Part shown: piece after piece, positions 43,028-54,110 of the stretch | Position numbering within the stretch: the first letter of the stretch is position 1 | How the letters are laid out: every line of letters starts with the position of its first letter | Assembly (NCBI GenBank): GCA_032718565.1 | Contig: JAVGVS010000491.1 | Coordinates: 56,586-120,585 of the forward strand | Origin: Distichodus sexfasciatus | Taxonomy: Eukaryota; Chordata; Actinopteri; Characiformes; Distichodontidae | DNA length: 64,000 nucleotides | Direction: 5' to 3' | The notes under the pieces: generated by a model | The model's database searches: none | Told to the model about the DNA's origin: nothing | Seen by the model: the letters and a program-made list of their open reading frames with translations, nothing else | Translations under genes and position numbers: made by a program

Positions 43028-43222
43028 TCCCGACCCATCCATCTATCTCGCTTCTTTTCACTCTTACTCTCTTTCCCACCCTCTCTCACTTCCTCTCCCT
43101 CCCTCCCCCATCCGCTCTCCTTCTCCCCCGCATCATAACAGCAGCTTGTTGTAGGAGGTCAGAGAGCGAGTGAGCGCTCCTGAAGATTCTCATTTCATTC
43201 CTCTCTTTTCTCTTTTAGGATG

Positions 43223-43238
43223 TTTTTTTTTTTTTTTT
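43223..43238. repeat. poly-T tract
   Basis: 16 T, preceded by pyrimidine-rich sequence and TTTTAGGATG. Confidence 0.85.
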
Positions 43239-43693
43239 AAAGAGCAGGAATTTCATCAGTAATATTGTTTTTCCAAGACCACTCATGAGCAGGGCCGAGT
43301 ATTGGAGGAGGTTCAGGGCGACGGGACAGCGCTTCTGCTCACTGTTTGGATTGGAGTGAAATAGGCCATATGAATGGTGATTTTTTTGGGCTATGTACAC
43401 ACGCACATTTAATATTTTAGCATTCCCAGTTAAGAGTAAATATCTGCAGGGCATTTCTTTGTGTGAAAATAAAAACCTGCAACCTTTAATCATCGCACTT
43501 GAAACAGCAGCGCGAGTGCTACGGGCTACTGCATTAATCACAGCCAGCCTCTATCACGCCACAATACACAAAACGCATCTTTAGGGTTTCTGCATACATT
43601 TCACCATATTATACACAGTCACAAAATTTACTTGTAAATTTACAGTATAATATTGGCAGCACAGCTGTCTTTTTCAGAAGCAATATGTTTTAT
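43239..43693. other. unique DNA
   Basis: Nothing recognised. Confidence 0.35.
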
Positions 43694-43980
43694 TAGGAAT
43701 GCACAATGATATCGGAATTATATCAGAATAGACCGATAATTGCTTTTTTTAAAGTCACTGGCATCGGACAGATGCTTAGATTTGTCTAATATTTCCAGTC
43801 GACTTTTGATGACATATCTATTGCACATTTGAAAGTTTGCATTTGTGTCAGGCTTGTACAAAGTCTGAAGTGGGATTTTATATGTCCCACGTCTTCTGTC
43901 ATAAAATATGTGGCATTATTTGTGCAGAAATTCTGAGCATGCAGTGGAAAATCTCTGCTTTCCTGTCTTGGGGAGTAAAA
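43694..43980 (+). mobile_element. hAT-like MITE copy 2 (CCGATATT-rich)
   Basis: The left end TAGGAATGCACAATGATATC is close to the TAGGGATGCAC hAT terminus. Internal order matches 27549-27875: ATTGCTTTTTTTAAAGTCA, GATGCTTAGATTTGTCTAAT, AAAGTCTGAAGTGGGATTTT, TTCTGAGCATGCAGTGG. The right terminus is missing or decayed. Confidence 0.62.
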
Positions 43981-44221
43981 CAGGCATTGGTCCAGTCTCA
44001 GTCTCATCCCACAATGGTCTCAGCCTTTCAGATTCTTTGTCTCATCTCGGTCTCGACATGGTCCACCACGTGGCTCCCGCACTTCAAAAAACCCTTGCAC
44101 CATCTCTGCCAAAAATAACAATTATGTTGCAAAGTTTAATTTCCCATACGAGTGCTTGAATGTTCTCCAAAGCCTTTTACTACTAAGTATGGTATAATTA
44201 TTACCTTCTGAAGGAGCTCAT

Positions 44222-44297
44222 AACAGTTATTTGAGGAGGAGATAGTCCTATGATGCACATGCTGCTATATGGACTATCTCCTCCTCAAATAACTGTT
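44222..44297. repeat. perfect 27 bp inverted repeat (hairpin)
   Basis: Arm 1 (44222-44248) starts AACAGTTATTTGAGG and ends GATAGTCC. Arm 2 (44271-44297) is its exact reverse complement. The loop is 22 nt (44249-44270). Beyond a 3 nt bulge the stem extends by about 5 bp (CATAA/TTATG). It lies outside any transposon I can define. It could be a young fold-back insertion or a transcribed hairpin such as a small-RNA precursor. Confidence 0.95.
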
Positions 44298-44392
44298 GTT
44301 ATGACACTGCACTGCCGACACTCATTTGCACAAACATTGTACACTGCTTGTATAAACGTTTGCATGTTTGCACATACACTGAACTTTGGACG

Positions 44393-44752
44393 TATAAATA
44401 GTCTGGATATAGTATTTATCATATTATGACTTTCTACCTCTTGCACATCCAATTTCCACTTGTAGGTAATACTGCATCCTGACTTTCTACCTCTCTTTCT
44501 ATTTCTAGTTTCAAATTATATTTAAAACTCCATGTCAAGTTTAAAATGTATATTTTTTAATGTATATTTTGTATTTTACTTATTTATTGTTTATTCCATG
44601 TGAATTATTTGTGCCACTGCCTTGTTTGTTCTCTGTTCTGTTTTTCTTTGTTCTCTGCACTGAAAAAAAACCTAGAGCCACGTCGTCTCGTCTTTGTACA
44701 GTATATAGCAGAGATGACAAAGTTTACTTTGACTTTTTGACTTTGATAAGGG
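44393..44752 (+). mobile_element. LINE 3' end fragment (TTTACTTTGACT tail family), longest plus copy
   Basis: Contains ACTTTCTACCTCTTGCACAT, GTTTATTCCATGTGAATTAT, CCACGTCGTCTCGTCTTTGT and GTATATAGCAGAGATGACAA, and ends TTTGACTTTTTGACTTTG. The TTGACT-like terminal repeat and absence of a long poly-A fit LINEs with short terminal repeats. Non-coding. Confidence 0.75.
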
Positions 44753-45659
44753 GAGTATGATGCACTCTTGTTGGTATTTGGGTATAAACCAAAACACATC
44801 CAAATATATAGACTAAACCAACTGCTGATAATTTACAGTTATTTACATCCAGTATTTTACTGTCTTTTTGTAAAACAGCAACTTACAAAAACATACTGTA
44901 CACCTAGAACATTCTGGATGTGAACTATGAGTCCTAATGTTTCATGTCTACTTTATAAGTTAAATAAGATTTCGTGTAAGGACTATAGGGAGAAATTTTA
45001 TTTGATAAAGTCCACAAAAACTTTTGTTTTTGCGGTTTGTAGTAATAATTTCATCTAAAACATTGTAAAATGCTCAGTGGAAGTGACAGAAAAGAAAGTT
45101 GAAAGATATAGATGTCGAAATGCTGTCTGGAGTAAAACAAAAAGGCTTGGAAATATAAACGTGGAAGAGGAACAGAGGGATAAACACAGGGTCCACATTT
45201 ACACATAGCTGGGTTTTTACAGAAACGGCTATTTCCCCCTCTCTCTGTTTTCAATAATATGCTTGTTCACACCAGATCGCTTTCCAAAAAGTAATCATTT
45301 ACACAAATCTGCATAAATACATCGAAAGCTACCAAACCTATTGGCGGCAGTCTAACAAGAAGCATAAAGCCATGTTAGCCAATCAGAATACCGAAAAAAC
45401 AAAACAACGAGTGACACCACTTCCTGTTCTTGACGCTAATGCATTTTCTCTCACATACTGTGATGTTTAAACACTGAAAACTCTGTTTTCCTCTGTCTAC
45501 ATGCAGCCGTGAAAACTCTCCCAAATCTCCGCTTTGGCTAGAGGTTTCAGATATAATCATTTTCAGTGAATTAAACCTCCATTTTCGTGTAAATGGAAAG
45601 CAAAAACGCAGGGATGTATCATCATTTTCCTAGATATGTGGCTATGTGTAAATGGGGTC
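44753..45659. other. unique DNA
   Basis: No repeat or coding frame that I can support. Confidence 0.35.
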
Positions 45660-45945
45660 TTATAAAGGCAAACAACGGGCAGGACTAATCAATAGTGAAA
45701 ACCAATCAGAAACTGAATCAGAAAACAAGGGATTAAACATCTGAACCAATAGATTAACAGAGACCTGAGAACTAGGAAGGGACACTAAACAGTGGCGGGT
45801 GAAACTGATAACGATGGTGCGCTGACCAATCACAAACAAGGGAAGGCTGAACAAATGGGAGGTTGGCAGACAGACCAAAGACTAGACGTGACAGAATCAA
45901 AATTGGACTGGTGGCCACCCGGAGAAAGTCCTGGGGGGAATTGTG
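45660..45945 (-). mobile_element. possible LTR fragment
   Basis: A run of ACCAATCAGAAA, ACCAATAGATTAACA and GACCAATCACAAACAAGG (inverted CCAAT boxes on the minus strand) followed by GACTGGTGGCCACCCGG has the texture of the solo LTR at 5134-5652. Ends and TSD are not identified, so this is tentative. Confidence 0.3.
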
Positions 45946-46439
45946 ATAATAGATAGCTAAACATAGCTGAAAGAAGGCAAACTGGATTCTAAAATGCATT
46001 ATTTTTTTAAAATGTATTTTCAACACAATACATGATGTAATAAATGACATCATTACCCATAAACACTGTAAAAATCTTGCTTTAAAAATACAGAAAATTG
46101 CTGGCAAATCTAGCAATAAATTGAAAAAAATGTAATAGTGTGTTTAGCATTTGTATATTTTTAGGAACTGTGATGAAAATATCATGTATTTTTAATCCCA
46201 CTCTGTACTTTTCGTCTTGAGTAAAGGACATGTACTTGCACAGCGGGAGATGACGTCAAACCCGAACATAAGAACTTCATATTGAGAAAAAGCCCAAGAA
46301 CAAACAACAGCCCTCCGATGGACACAATCAATACTAATGTTCGAATCTCTCAGCGCTAGTAAGATCCTTCCTTGCTCTCGTTTCCCCACTGAGGCTTTTA
46401 AGTGAGGCTTTTACACTCAGCAGTCACTCAAAAAACCCA

Positions 46440-46975
46440 GCAGTCATGAGATTTCACCACACGTCGCTTAACGCGTCGCCAACACCGGCAAGCTCTCGAC
46501 GGGCGCCGATCGTAGCAACGGCCCGCTCCCGAAAGTCTTTCAACTCAGCCGGGGTCCCGCTTCTCCCGACAGATAGACAGAGAGAGAAAGAATGGGAGAA
46601 GTGAGCGAAAAGACGGCACGAGAAAAAGAGACGGGCGGCCGACAAGACAGATCAATCAATACCCGCATTAGCGGGGCGGTCGTGCGGTGAAAACCCGCCA
46701 TGCTCTTATCTCTCAGAAACCAATTAGATCAGCAGAGGGCTCTTGACAACCCACCCCACCTCCACCAAATCCCCCCAGCCCAAATTCAGGCCCTCAGCGC
46801 TCTCTGGTGTGGCCGGACTGCTCGGCTCTTGAACCCAGGAAAGGTCGGAGGGCCTGAGATCGATGGATTGCTAAGCGGTTTTTTGGCACTGGCGTGGGCG
46901 AGAAAAGAGCTGAATAATTCTCCTTCCGAAAAGGAGCTTTGATGACGGCTCTGGCGTTTGACGCGTGTGCCATTT
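46440..46975. other. GC-richer repeat-poor block, possible regulatory DNA
   Basis: Contains ATCAATCAATACCCGCATTA, CTCTTATCTCTCAGAAACCA and GCTGAATAATTCTCCTTCC in CpG-containing sequence with no repeat. The 80-codon frame at 46700-46942 has no recognisable domain. The largest such block in the window. Confidence 0.32.
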
Positions 46976-47091
46976 GACCGGATGAAACTGACTTATTTTG
47001 GAGAGGTCTGCTTTTTAACCGCCCCCAGACTTGTGTGATTGCCAGGTCTGGTAAGCTACTTTTATTTGGTCACGAACTTTATCTGGACAAT

Positions 47092-47143
47092 CAGGGCATC
47101 AGTAGCATAATGGTTAGGGCGATCGCCCCATGATCAGAAGGTC
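47092..47143 (+). mobile_element. SINE head, cut off by CT-rich repeat
   Basis: GCATCAGTAGCATAATGGTT, AGGGCGATCGCCCCATGATC and AGAAGGTC are the SINE head up to the B box. The sequence then passes directly into CAATCCTCCCC repeats. Confidence 0.72.
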
Positions 47144-48025
47144 AATCCTCAATCCTCCCCTCTCCTCCACCATCCTCCCCTCTCATTCTCTTCCGTTCCA
47201 TCCTCCCCTCTCCTCCTCAATCCTTCTTTCTACTCCTCAATTCCGTCATTTCTCCACTATCTTCCCATCACTTGCTCAGTTCTCCTTTCTCCTCAAACCT
47301 CCCCTCTCCTTATCTATTTTCACTTCTTCTCTATTCTCAGCTATCCTCCTCAATCCTCCTCATCTTCTCATCAATCCTCCCCTCACCTTTGCTATCTTCA
47401 CTATCCTCCTCGATCCTTCTCTCTCTTTCTCAATGCTCCCCTTGCCACTGTCACCCATCTCTTCCTCTATACTCGCCTCTCTTCTTCAATCCTCCCCTCA
47501 CCTTCTTTAACCTGCTCTCTCCATAGTTCTCCCCACCTCTGTACTCCCCTTCACTCCTCTATTCTCACATCTTTTCTTCAATCCTCCCCTCTTCTACTCT
47601 GTTCTCCTCTCTCCACCTCTATCCTTCCATCTCCCCATAATCCTCTCTTCTCTTTCTCAATCCTCCTTTCCTCTCTCCTCCTCAATCCTCCCATCTCTTC
47701 CACTATCTGCCCCCTCAACTTCAACCCTCCCTTCTACTTCTCACACCTCTGCTCTTTCTTCTTTAATCCTCTCATCTCCTCCTCTATCCTTTCTGTTTCT
47801 CCTTATACTGCCCTCTCTTTTTAATCATCTCCTCTCCTCCTCCTCCCTTTTTCTCAATCCTCTTCTCCTCCCACACACTCTCATGTCCTACTCCTCCTTA
47901 ATCTCCCTTCTCCTCTTCAATCCTCCTTTGTCTTCCACTAGCTTTCTCCACAATCCTCTCCTCCTCTATTCTCTCTTATTCTTTCCTCTCCTCGTCTATC
48001 CTCCTCTTTTCTCTGCATCTCCTCG
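47138..48025. repeat. CTCCTCAATCCTCCCCT minisatellite
   Basis: About 0.9 kb of degenerate 15-20 bp units such as CTCCTCAATCCTTC, CTCATCAATCCTCCCC and TTCTTCAATCCTCCCC. Strongly pyrimidine-biased. Confidence 0.9.
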
Positions 48026-48588
48026 AACTGAGGTCTCAGCAGCTTGAAATCAAATCAGCTTAGAGACCCAGCACCCAAATGTTAAACCAATTAGGACTTG
48101 CAAGCTATGACTGTGCCTTTTTGTGTATATGGTCTATGTGTGTGGGCCTTTTTCACTATAAAAATCAGTTCACTCCATTTTTGCAGTATTAGAATTCATT
48201 TTTCGGAGACGAGTGCAAGGCTGTTTTATTGCCTTCAAAGCATTGATCAATACAAAGTCAACTCACTAAACAAATTTTCTGACTTTCTCACAGATGCTAC
48301 TTAGACTCTGGTTTGAAAATTCATTTCAGACAAGACTGCAAAAGTCAAGACAGTCCAAGTTATTTCTCGTGTGTTGCTGGTTAACAACTTTGGAAGTTAT
48401 TTTTTAGATGCTAATTATTTAAATTTGTTTTGTAACCTGTCTTTTGAGGTTTGTCTTCTAAGCCTTTCTAATTCAACTCAGGGCTGGGCATCACACCAGA
48501 AAATGCTGTTTTTTGCCGATGGGAATTTAGTGATAAAAGCTGTACCAATTCTTTACCTTCTTGCCAAATGTATATTTTCTGATTTATG
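48026..48588. other. unique DNA
   Basis: No feature recognised except CAGGGCTGGGCATC at 48479, which resembles a hAT end. Confidence 0.35.
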
Positions 48589-50452
48589 ATACTTACTAGT
48601 GTTGGGGTACTCGAGACCTGTTCCGGGACCAGTTTTTAAAAGTCTTGGTCTTATCTCAGACTCGGCCATATTTGTACTAGGTCTTGTCTCGGACTGAGAC
48701 AAAGAGGACCCAGGATTTTATTTGGAGACCAGCCGAGACCACAGCTCTGAGAATATTACTATTAAAACTTTGAGACCGACACAGACATTTTAGGTTGTTT
48801 ATTAATTAGTGTTTTAATAACTCAGAACCACAACATACCATCAGTATCACAAGACATTCAGTTTACTGGACATTATATTCACTCATCTGTATGTGAAATT
48901 ATTTCTGAGTATTTCCGTGCACAAAAATGTAAGTAATTGTGTAAAAAGGCATTAATTACATTATTCGCAATTAACGCCGGTGATTTTCAAATGGACTGCC
49001 ACCATGCAGAAAAATGTAGTTCTCTAGATTTTTATAGGACCCAATGAGTCCAAATCAGTTCAAAATTATTCAAAACTTTAGCATTTCTTCATATTCAATT
49101 GATCAGTTTTTTTCCCTTCTATAATGTTAGGGAGTAATCAATAGAGAAAAAAATAAATATAGAAAAATGTATTATTTGTTATCAAATAATTTCATTCTGT
49201 ATCCAGATTGATACCAAATGGATAAAGAAGTGTTTCCACCTGCACTGACCTTATTTTTCGTCACAGCACTAAACCATAGAATGTAATAACAACTCTGCTG
49301 CCAATAAAACAGTGAGTTCGGTCTTGAGGAGCGTTCACTGTGGTTTGTTGAGTTTAACACATGATGTGATCAGTTTGGATAACTGCTTCCAGTGAAGTGA
49401 TTCCTCATTATAGATATGGAAGAGAGAAATATTGAATAAACACGTTTAATGTTGGTTAGGTTTTGCATCTTCCACTGTCATGTGGTGTAAAACGTGAATT
49501 ATACCGGTCTTGATCTCGACTTGGTCTCAGCCCTTCAGAGTGTTGGTCTTGTCTCGGTCTCGACACTAGTGATGGCCAATTCGCAAACGAATCGTCCTTT
49601 TAACTCGTTTTTTTTAGTGAACGGGTCGAACCGATTCGTAAGTCTGAACTAATCGATTGTTAAAATTATTTTAAAACGTTTTTAAAACTGATCTTTGCCT
49701 ATTCAACATCCAAAAGCATCACCCGCGATTTTGGATTTATTTTTCATGTTCCGGTTTGCGAACCGATCCCAAGAGCCCTCACGGCGTTTACTGCGGAAAT
49801 GCTGCTACGCTGCTAAAAGGAATAAAATAAACGCAGCTGTTCATCATTTATCACAACAGTAAATTATTGCATTTCTGGATAATAAAACTATATGTCTTTC
49901 ATCAAAAAACAAAGATATTTATTAACTTTGACGTTTACACAGCAACGTATGCAAGTTTACTCCTGCTCATTGTATGTGTATGTGTGATTGCATTGGTAAT
50001 ATTGCAGTTGTTGTTAACTGTGATGTAGTCCTTGATACTCATGCACATGAAAGTAAAGAAAAAATAAGAACTGTATATACGCGTGTTTATTCAGCATCGA
50101 CACCCTTTCTGCTTTATATATATTGGATTTTGTTTTTATTATTGTGAATAGTCAAGCTGAACTTTTTTGTTGAACACCAGCGCCATCTTTCAGTCAAATA
50201 ACGTAACATTGAGACACTGTTCGATTTATTATCTGATCCCATGATTCATTGAGTCATAGAGTCAGGCGCAAAAAAAGGCGGAAAAAATGTGAATCATAGA
50301 ATCGATTTTAGAATCGATTCATTACAACGGACAGTTCGAAAGAATCGAATCAGTTAACTGAGTCGAACTTCCCATCACTACTCGACACACTCTGGTCTTG
50401 GTCTGGTCTCAGTCTCGGTTTAGGTGGTCTTGGTCCCAACTTTAATACTTAC
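48589..50452. mobile_element. hAT transposon (outer) with perfect 8 bp TSD
   Basis: The element is 48597-50444. The left end TAGTGTTGGGGTACTCGAGA and the reverse complement of the right end TAAAGTTGGGACCAAGACC are imperfect TIRs. The octamer ATACTTAC is identical on both sides (48589-48596, 50445-50452). Subterminal GGTCTTGGTCT/GTCTCGGTCTC repeats are dense. Removing the nested element (49567-50380) and one copy of its TSD leaves about 1.03 kb without a transposase-like frame, so it is non-autonomous. Confidence 0.92.
49559..50388. mobile_element. hAT transposon nested in the outer hAT, perfect 8 bp TSD
   Basis: The element is 49567-50380 (814 bp). The left end TAGTGATGGCCAATTCGCAA and the reverse complement of the right end TAGTGATGGGAAGTTCGACT form TIRs. 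The octamer CTCGACAC is identical at 49559-49566 and 50381-50388. Subterminal AATCGATT/GAATCGA motifs occur at both ends. No transposase frame. It inserted into the right part of the outer hAT, so it is the younger of the two. Confidence 0.94.
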
Positions 50453-51045
50453 AGCTGTCACACACTATATGCTACATGTTTAAATGCATATAAGCATATA
50501 ACATAAAAGCATACCTGTACATTTTTACAGTCTGTTACTTGAAGAAATCAATTCTCAGATCAAAATGTCATTGAGAAATAAACTTAGCCGGGAGTGTTCA
50601 GACTTCTGACTGCTGTTGTGTAACAGGGTTGAGTCTGTGTATAAGCCACATGGAAGTGCAGAATCCGAAAACATCGACTAAAAAACATAATATTCCATTC
50701 TCCCACGTCCCACATCTCGCCTCTCTGTGGCTTTCTCTCTAAACTGTTCAACCTGAGCTGTTTCTCTAAAATGCTCATTGTATAATCTCGGTATAAAAGC
50801 AGGGTTAGTGACATCAAGGTTCATCAAGATTAAATCCTGTCCAGAGTTTTGTTCTCAACTGCAGACTGGGATTAATAACTGGTTAATCTGCTTAACTGAA
50901 CAGCTGAACATCATAAACCTTCATATTACTTGGTAATAACTGGCAAACAGATAATCTCAGTTTTTTAAGTTATGAATACTTACCTGGCAGGGGAGATACC
51001 GTGATCATAATAGTGGTTGACCCAGGGCAAGGTTCAGCCGTTGCA
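50453..51045. other. unique DNA
   Basis: Nothing recognised. Confidence 0.35.
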
Positions 51046-51260
51046 CTTAATTCAATTCAATTTTATTTATACAGCTCTCAAATTTATTATTTATTGCCAC
51101 AAAGCGCTTTACAAATAACCGACCCAAACCCCCAACAAGCAAGCCTGCGGCGACAGGGGCAAGGAAAAACTCCCTCTAGTAGGAAGAAACCTTGAGAGGA
51201 ACCTCGGAGACTTGGAACTGGACTCCATCCTCCTCTGGGCGACCGGGCGCACGAAAATTT
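51046..51260 (-). mobile_element. L2-type LINE 3' end fragment
   Basis: AATTCAATTCAATTTTATTT, CACAAAGCGCTTTACAAATA, GGGGCAAGGAAAAACTCCCT and GAAACCTTGAGAGGAACCTC follow in the same order as the copy at 3621-3800. Confidence 0.78.
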
Positions 51261-51730
51261 AATACACAAGTAAATATTAGTTCAAAATTAACCGTTAATT
51301 AATCATTTTTAAAGAAGTGAAGACTTCCAACACTTCCCAATCCCAAGTCATTGCTGGGGGCGCTTGCTAAGATCCACTCAGCAACATTAAGCTAAATTAG
51401 TTCGATATTTAATTGGTAATTCAGTTCAAGTCCATAAGGTCTGAAAAAGACCCAGCTGGTTCCAGATGATGAGGTCTCCATAGAGTCCAGGTGAGGGTTC
51501 AGCTGGTGAAGCGTCAGTTTGGGATTAGCTCAGGAACAGCTCAGAAAAAAAGAAGAAAGAAAGAGGAGAGAGTCAGTGCCCTACACCTCACCTCCAGCAG
51601 TGCTAAAGTAACTATAAAGTTAGCTGCTCCAGTTGTGCTGACGCCTGTGAATTCTCCAGATGTGGGACTCTCGACTGCATCATTGCTGTTAGTGGGGGAC
51701 TGCGTTCCCACTCTCCCCTGACAATTTTGG

Positions 51731-52360
51731 AGCAGTTGGTAGCATAACGGTTAGGGCGCTCACCCCGTGATCGATGGTCCCTGGTTCAAATCCCAGCACC
51801 GGTAAAGGTACCGTCCCCAAGCAACTCCTCCCCGGGTGCTGCCGATGTCAGTCCCTACAGGATTTCTTAGGCTTTTTTCGAGATTGCTGCAGCATAAAAT
51901 TTCTGATTTTGCCGCAGCTTTTCTACAAAAGCTATGATGAAAGTTTTAGTCATTTTGTTGCAATAAAGTTGCGGTAGCAAGTCAAAGTTGTGGAGCAATT
52001 ACAATTTTGTCCCACTATTATTTTTATTAATCATTTAGTTATTTTTGAAGGTAAATGTGAGGCATTTTTATCACGTTTTCTAGGTCTTCTAAACGTAACA
52101 AAGAAGTGAGTTCGCTGATGTGTGGCTCAGTGTTTTGCGGGAAACGTCAATGATTTGGTCAAAAATTGCACAGTAGTAATGAATTCACGGGGATTGGCTG
52201 AATTTGAGTTAATAGTTGCGATCGCAACATTACAAGAGTCTGTCATGTCAGCTGCCCACTGCTGCTTCAAGGATCGGTCAAATGCGGAGTTCACATTTGG
52301 TTGTGGTGCACTGTGTGCTGTGCTGTGTTCACAATGACAAATAATCACTCACTCACTAAC
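51731..52360 (+). mobile_element. SINE, GAGGTACTCATGAG family, split by a DNA transposon
   Basis: The head and core run 51731-51851 (GTTGGTAGCATAACGGTTAG, B box GGTTCAAATCC). The 3' half resumes at 52244-52360 (CATGTCAGCTGCCCACTG to TTCACAATGACAAATAATCA). The two halves join as in uninterrupted copies once the insert and one octamer are removed. A segment just before the interruption, including ACTGAGGTACTCATGAG, is deleted. Confidence 0.85.
51852..52243. mobile_element. DNA transposon inserted in SINE, probably hAT
   Basis: It starts TCCCTACAGGATTTCTTAGG (or CAGTCCCT if CAG is counted with the element) and ends AAGAGTCTGT. The octamers GATGTCAG (51844-51851) and CATGTCAG (52244-52251) flank it. 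The SINE consensus has C at the first position, so the 8 bp duplication is probably exact in origin. Internal TGCCGCAGCTTTTC and TTGTTGCAATAAAGTTG are shared with 53284-53485. Non-coding. Confidence 0.75.
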
Positions 52361-52609
52361 TCACTATTGTTTATTGTGAACGCACCACAGCATTTATCAA
52401 AAGTAATACGTCACTGAAAAATGTTCTTAAGTTAGTAACCAGTCTCCAGCACTATTCACTTCAGCTGCCAGCTGTTATAATGTTGCAATTGAATGGTGTG
52501 TGCCATTATATTCATTACATGCGCGGTGCCACCCGAGGGCTCGTACCACCTCTCTCAACGCTGTTCCATTAAAATTAATGTCAAACAGAGTACCTGAGTA
52601 CACCTCTTT

Positions 52610-52644
<35 letters not shown>

Positions 52645-53184
52645 TCTCGCTCTCTCGCTCTCTCTCTCCCCCTGCGTTTCCCTGCCTGTCTATCCGAGCT
52701 CTGGGCTTCTATAAAAATAAAAATGTAAGATCAGCAGTTACAGGAAAGTTCATTTTATCACATCTAAAAAACTTTTAAACGAGGCCAGTGAGGATGAGCG
52801 GCTCGACGTCTGCTTTCAAACGCCGATCCTCATTAAACTCAAAAACGGCGTGATTTAGTCGTGATCATTGTAACACATTTGCAGCTGAGCTCATGAGGGT
52901 GTGTGTGTGTTGTTATGGAGACACACAGCAGGGTGAAGAGTGGATTGTGTGTGGATGCGGGAAGGTTAACAGAGTGGAGTCGATTTATCTCTGTTCTGTA
53001 TAATTTTGATTTTAGTGGGTCGGTCGTATTATTATTGCTATTATTAGTGATGACTTGAGGGCGAGTGAGTTGCAATTTAGTGCATTTATGTCTCACCAAA
53101 TCAGCTGTTTGCCAAAAGGGATAAATTTATCAATGGGAAAATTTTAAAAGTTTGAAAAATAATTTAAAATCCTGAAGAATTTTT
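52361..53184. other. unique DNA with a CT microsatellite
   Basis: (CT)n at about 52612-52672. Otherwise unique, with a GT run at 52900-52911. Confidence 0.4.
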
Positions 53185-53535
53185 TTTTTAGTAGGGAGTA
53201 AATCAGTGATAAAGGTACCACTGAGGTACTCATGACCAAGATAATGTCCCCAAGCACTGCTCTCTGGGCACCGTCCATGTCAGTCCCTCCAGGATTTCGT
53301 GGGCCTATTTTGAGATTGTTGCGGCCTAAAATGCCCGATTTTGCAGCAGCTTTCCTAAAAAACAACAACAAAAAAATAGCGATGAAAGTTGCTGTGTGTT
53401 TAGGCATTTTGTTGCAAAAACATTTCAGGAGCAAGTCAAAGTTGCAGAAAAATTTGACATTTTTCCCCTTTATAATGCTTATTTAACAATGAATTAATGT
53501 ATCCCAAATAAATTTGTATTTTTAGTAGGGAGTAA
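53185..53535 (+). mobile_element. second SINE plus DNA-transposon chimera, flanked by 17 bp direct repeats
   Basis: SINE core (GGTACCACTGAGGTACTCAT to CCGTCCATGTCAG, about 53211-53283) passes at the same base as at 51851 into the DNA element (TCCCTCCAGGATTTCGTGGG to about 53485). TTTTTAGTAGGGAGTAA lies on both sides (53185-53201, 53519-53535). Neither the SINE 3' half nor the DNA element's right end is present. This looks like a truncated copy of a SINE that already carried the DNA element. Confidence 0.6.
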
Positions 53536-54110
53536 CTCAAATAATTCGAGTACAAAAAAACGGTCGAGGCAATTTTTCTAGAATCGAAGCTTTGCTTAAT
53601 TCTTTTCCGTGTTTCAAACGGATGCTTATTAGTGACGCACAGCGTTTCAGTTCCGCAATCAAGGCAAGAGCCGATTCCTCTGTATGTAAAAGTATTTGCG
53701 AGATATTCCGTGCACAAATACAGAAGTAAATGTGTAAAAATGCATGAAAGACATTTTTGCGATGTAAACATGAGCTGTTTGTGAGCGAGCGCCATTACTC
53801 CACCTGTATTACAGACTAAATTCATATTTGAGCTAACAACTTACCACAACAACCAGCGTTCTACTCACAATACAACCATTTATTGAGATTTTAGCATTAT
53901 TCCAGAACGCGTGTCCGTCACTTTAATGTGACACGGATCAGAGTGGCTTGTAGGGGATTGTGGGAAATTCTCTCCCAGAAAGGCCAAAAGCAGCTCAATG
54001 TAAAACTACACGATTTCTTCATTTTCAATTGATCAGCTCAGTTAGGGTTAGAGTTACGATTAGAGAATGATCAACAGGAGATTTATTCTACATTCTGATG
54101 GATACCAAAT
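53536..54110. mobile_element. degenerate hAT-related sequence
   Basis: TATTCCGTGCACAAATACAG, GTAAATGTGTAAAAATGCAT, TCATTTTCAATTGATCAGC and GATACCAAATTGATAAAGAA have counterparts in the same order inside the outer hAT at 48.9-49.2 kb. Ends not defined. Confidence 0.5.
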
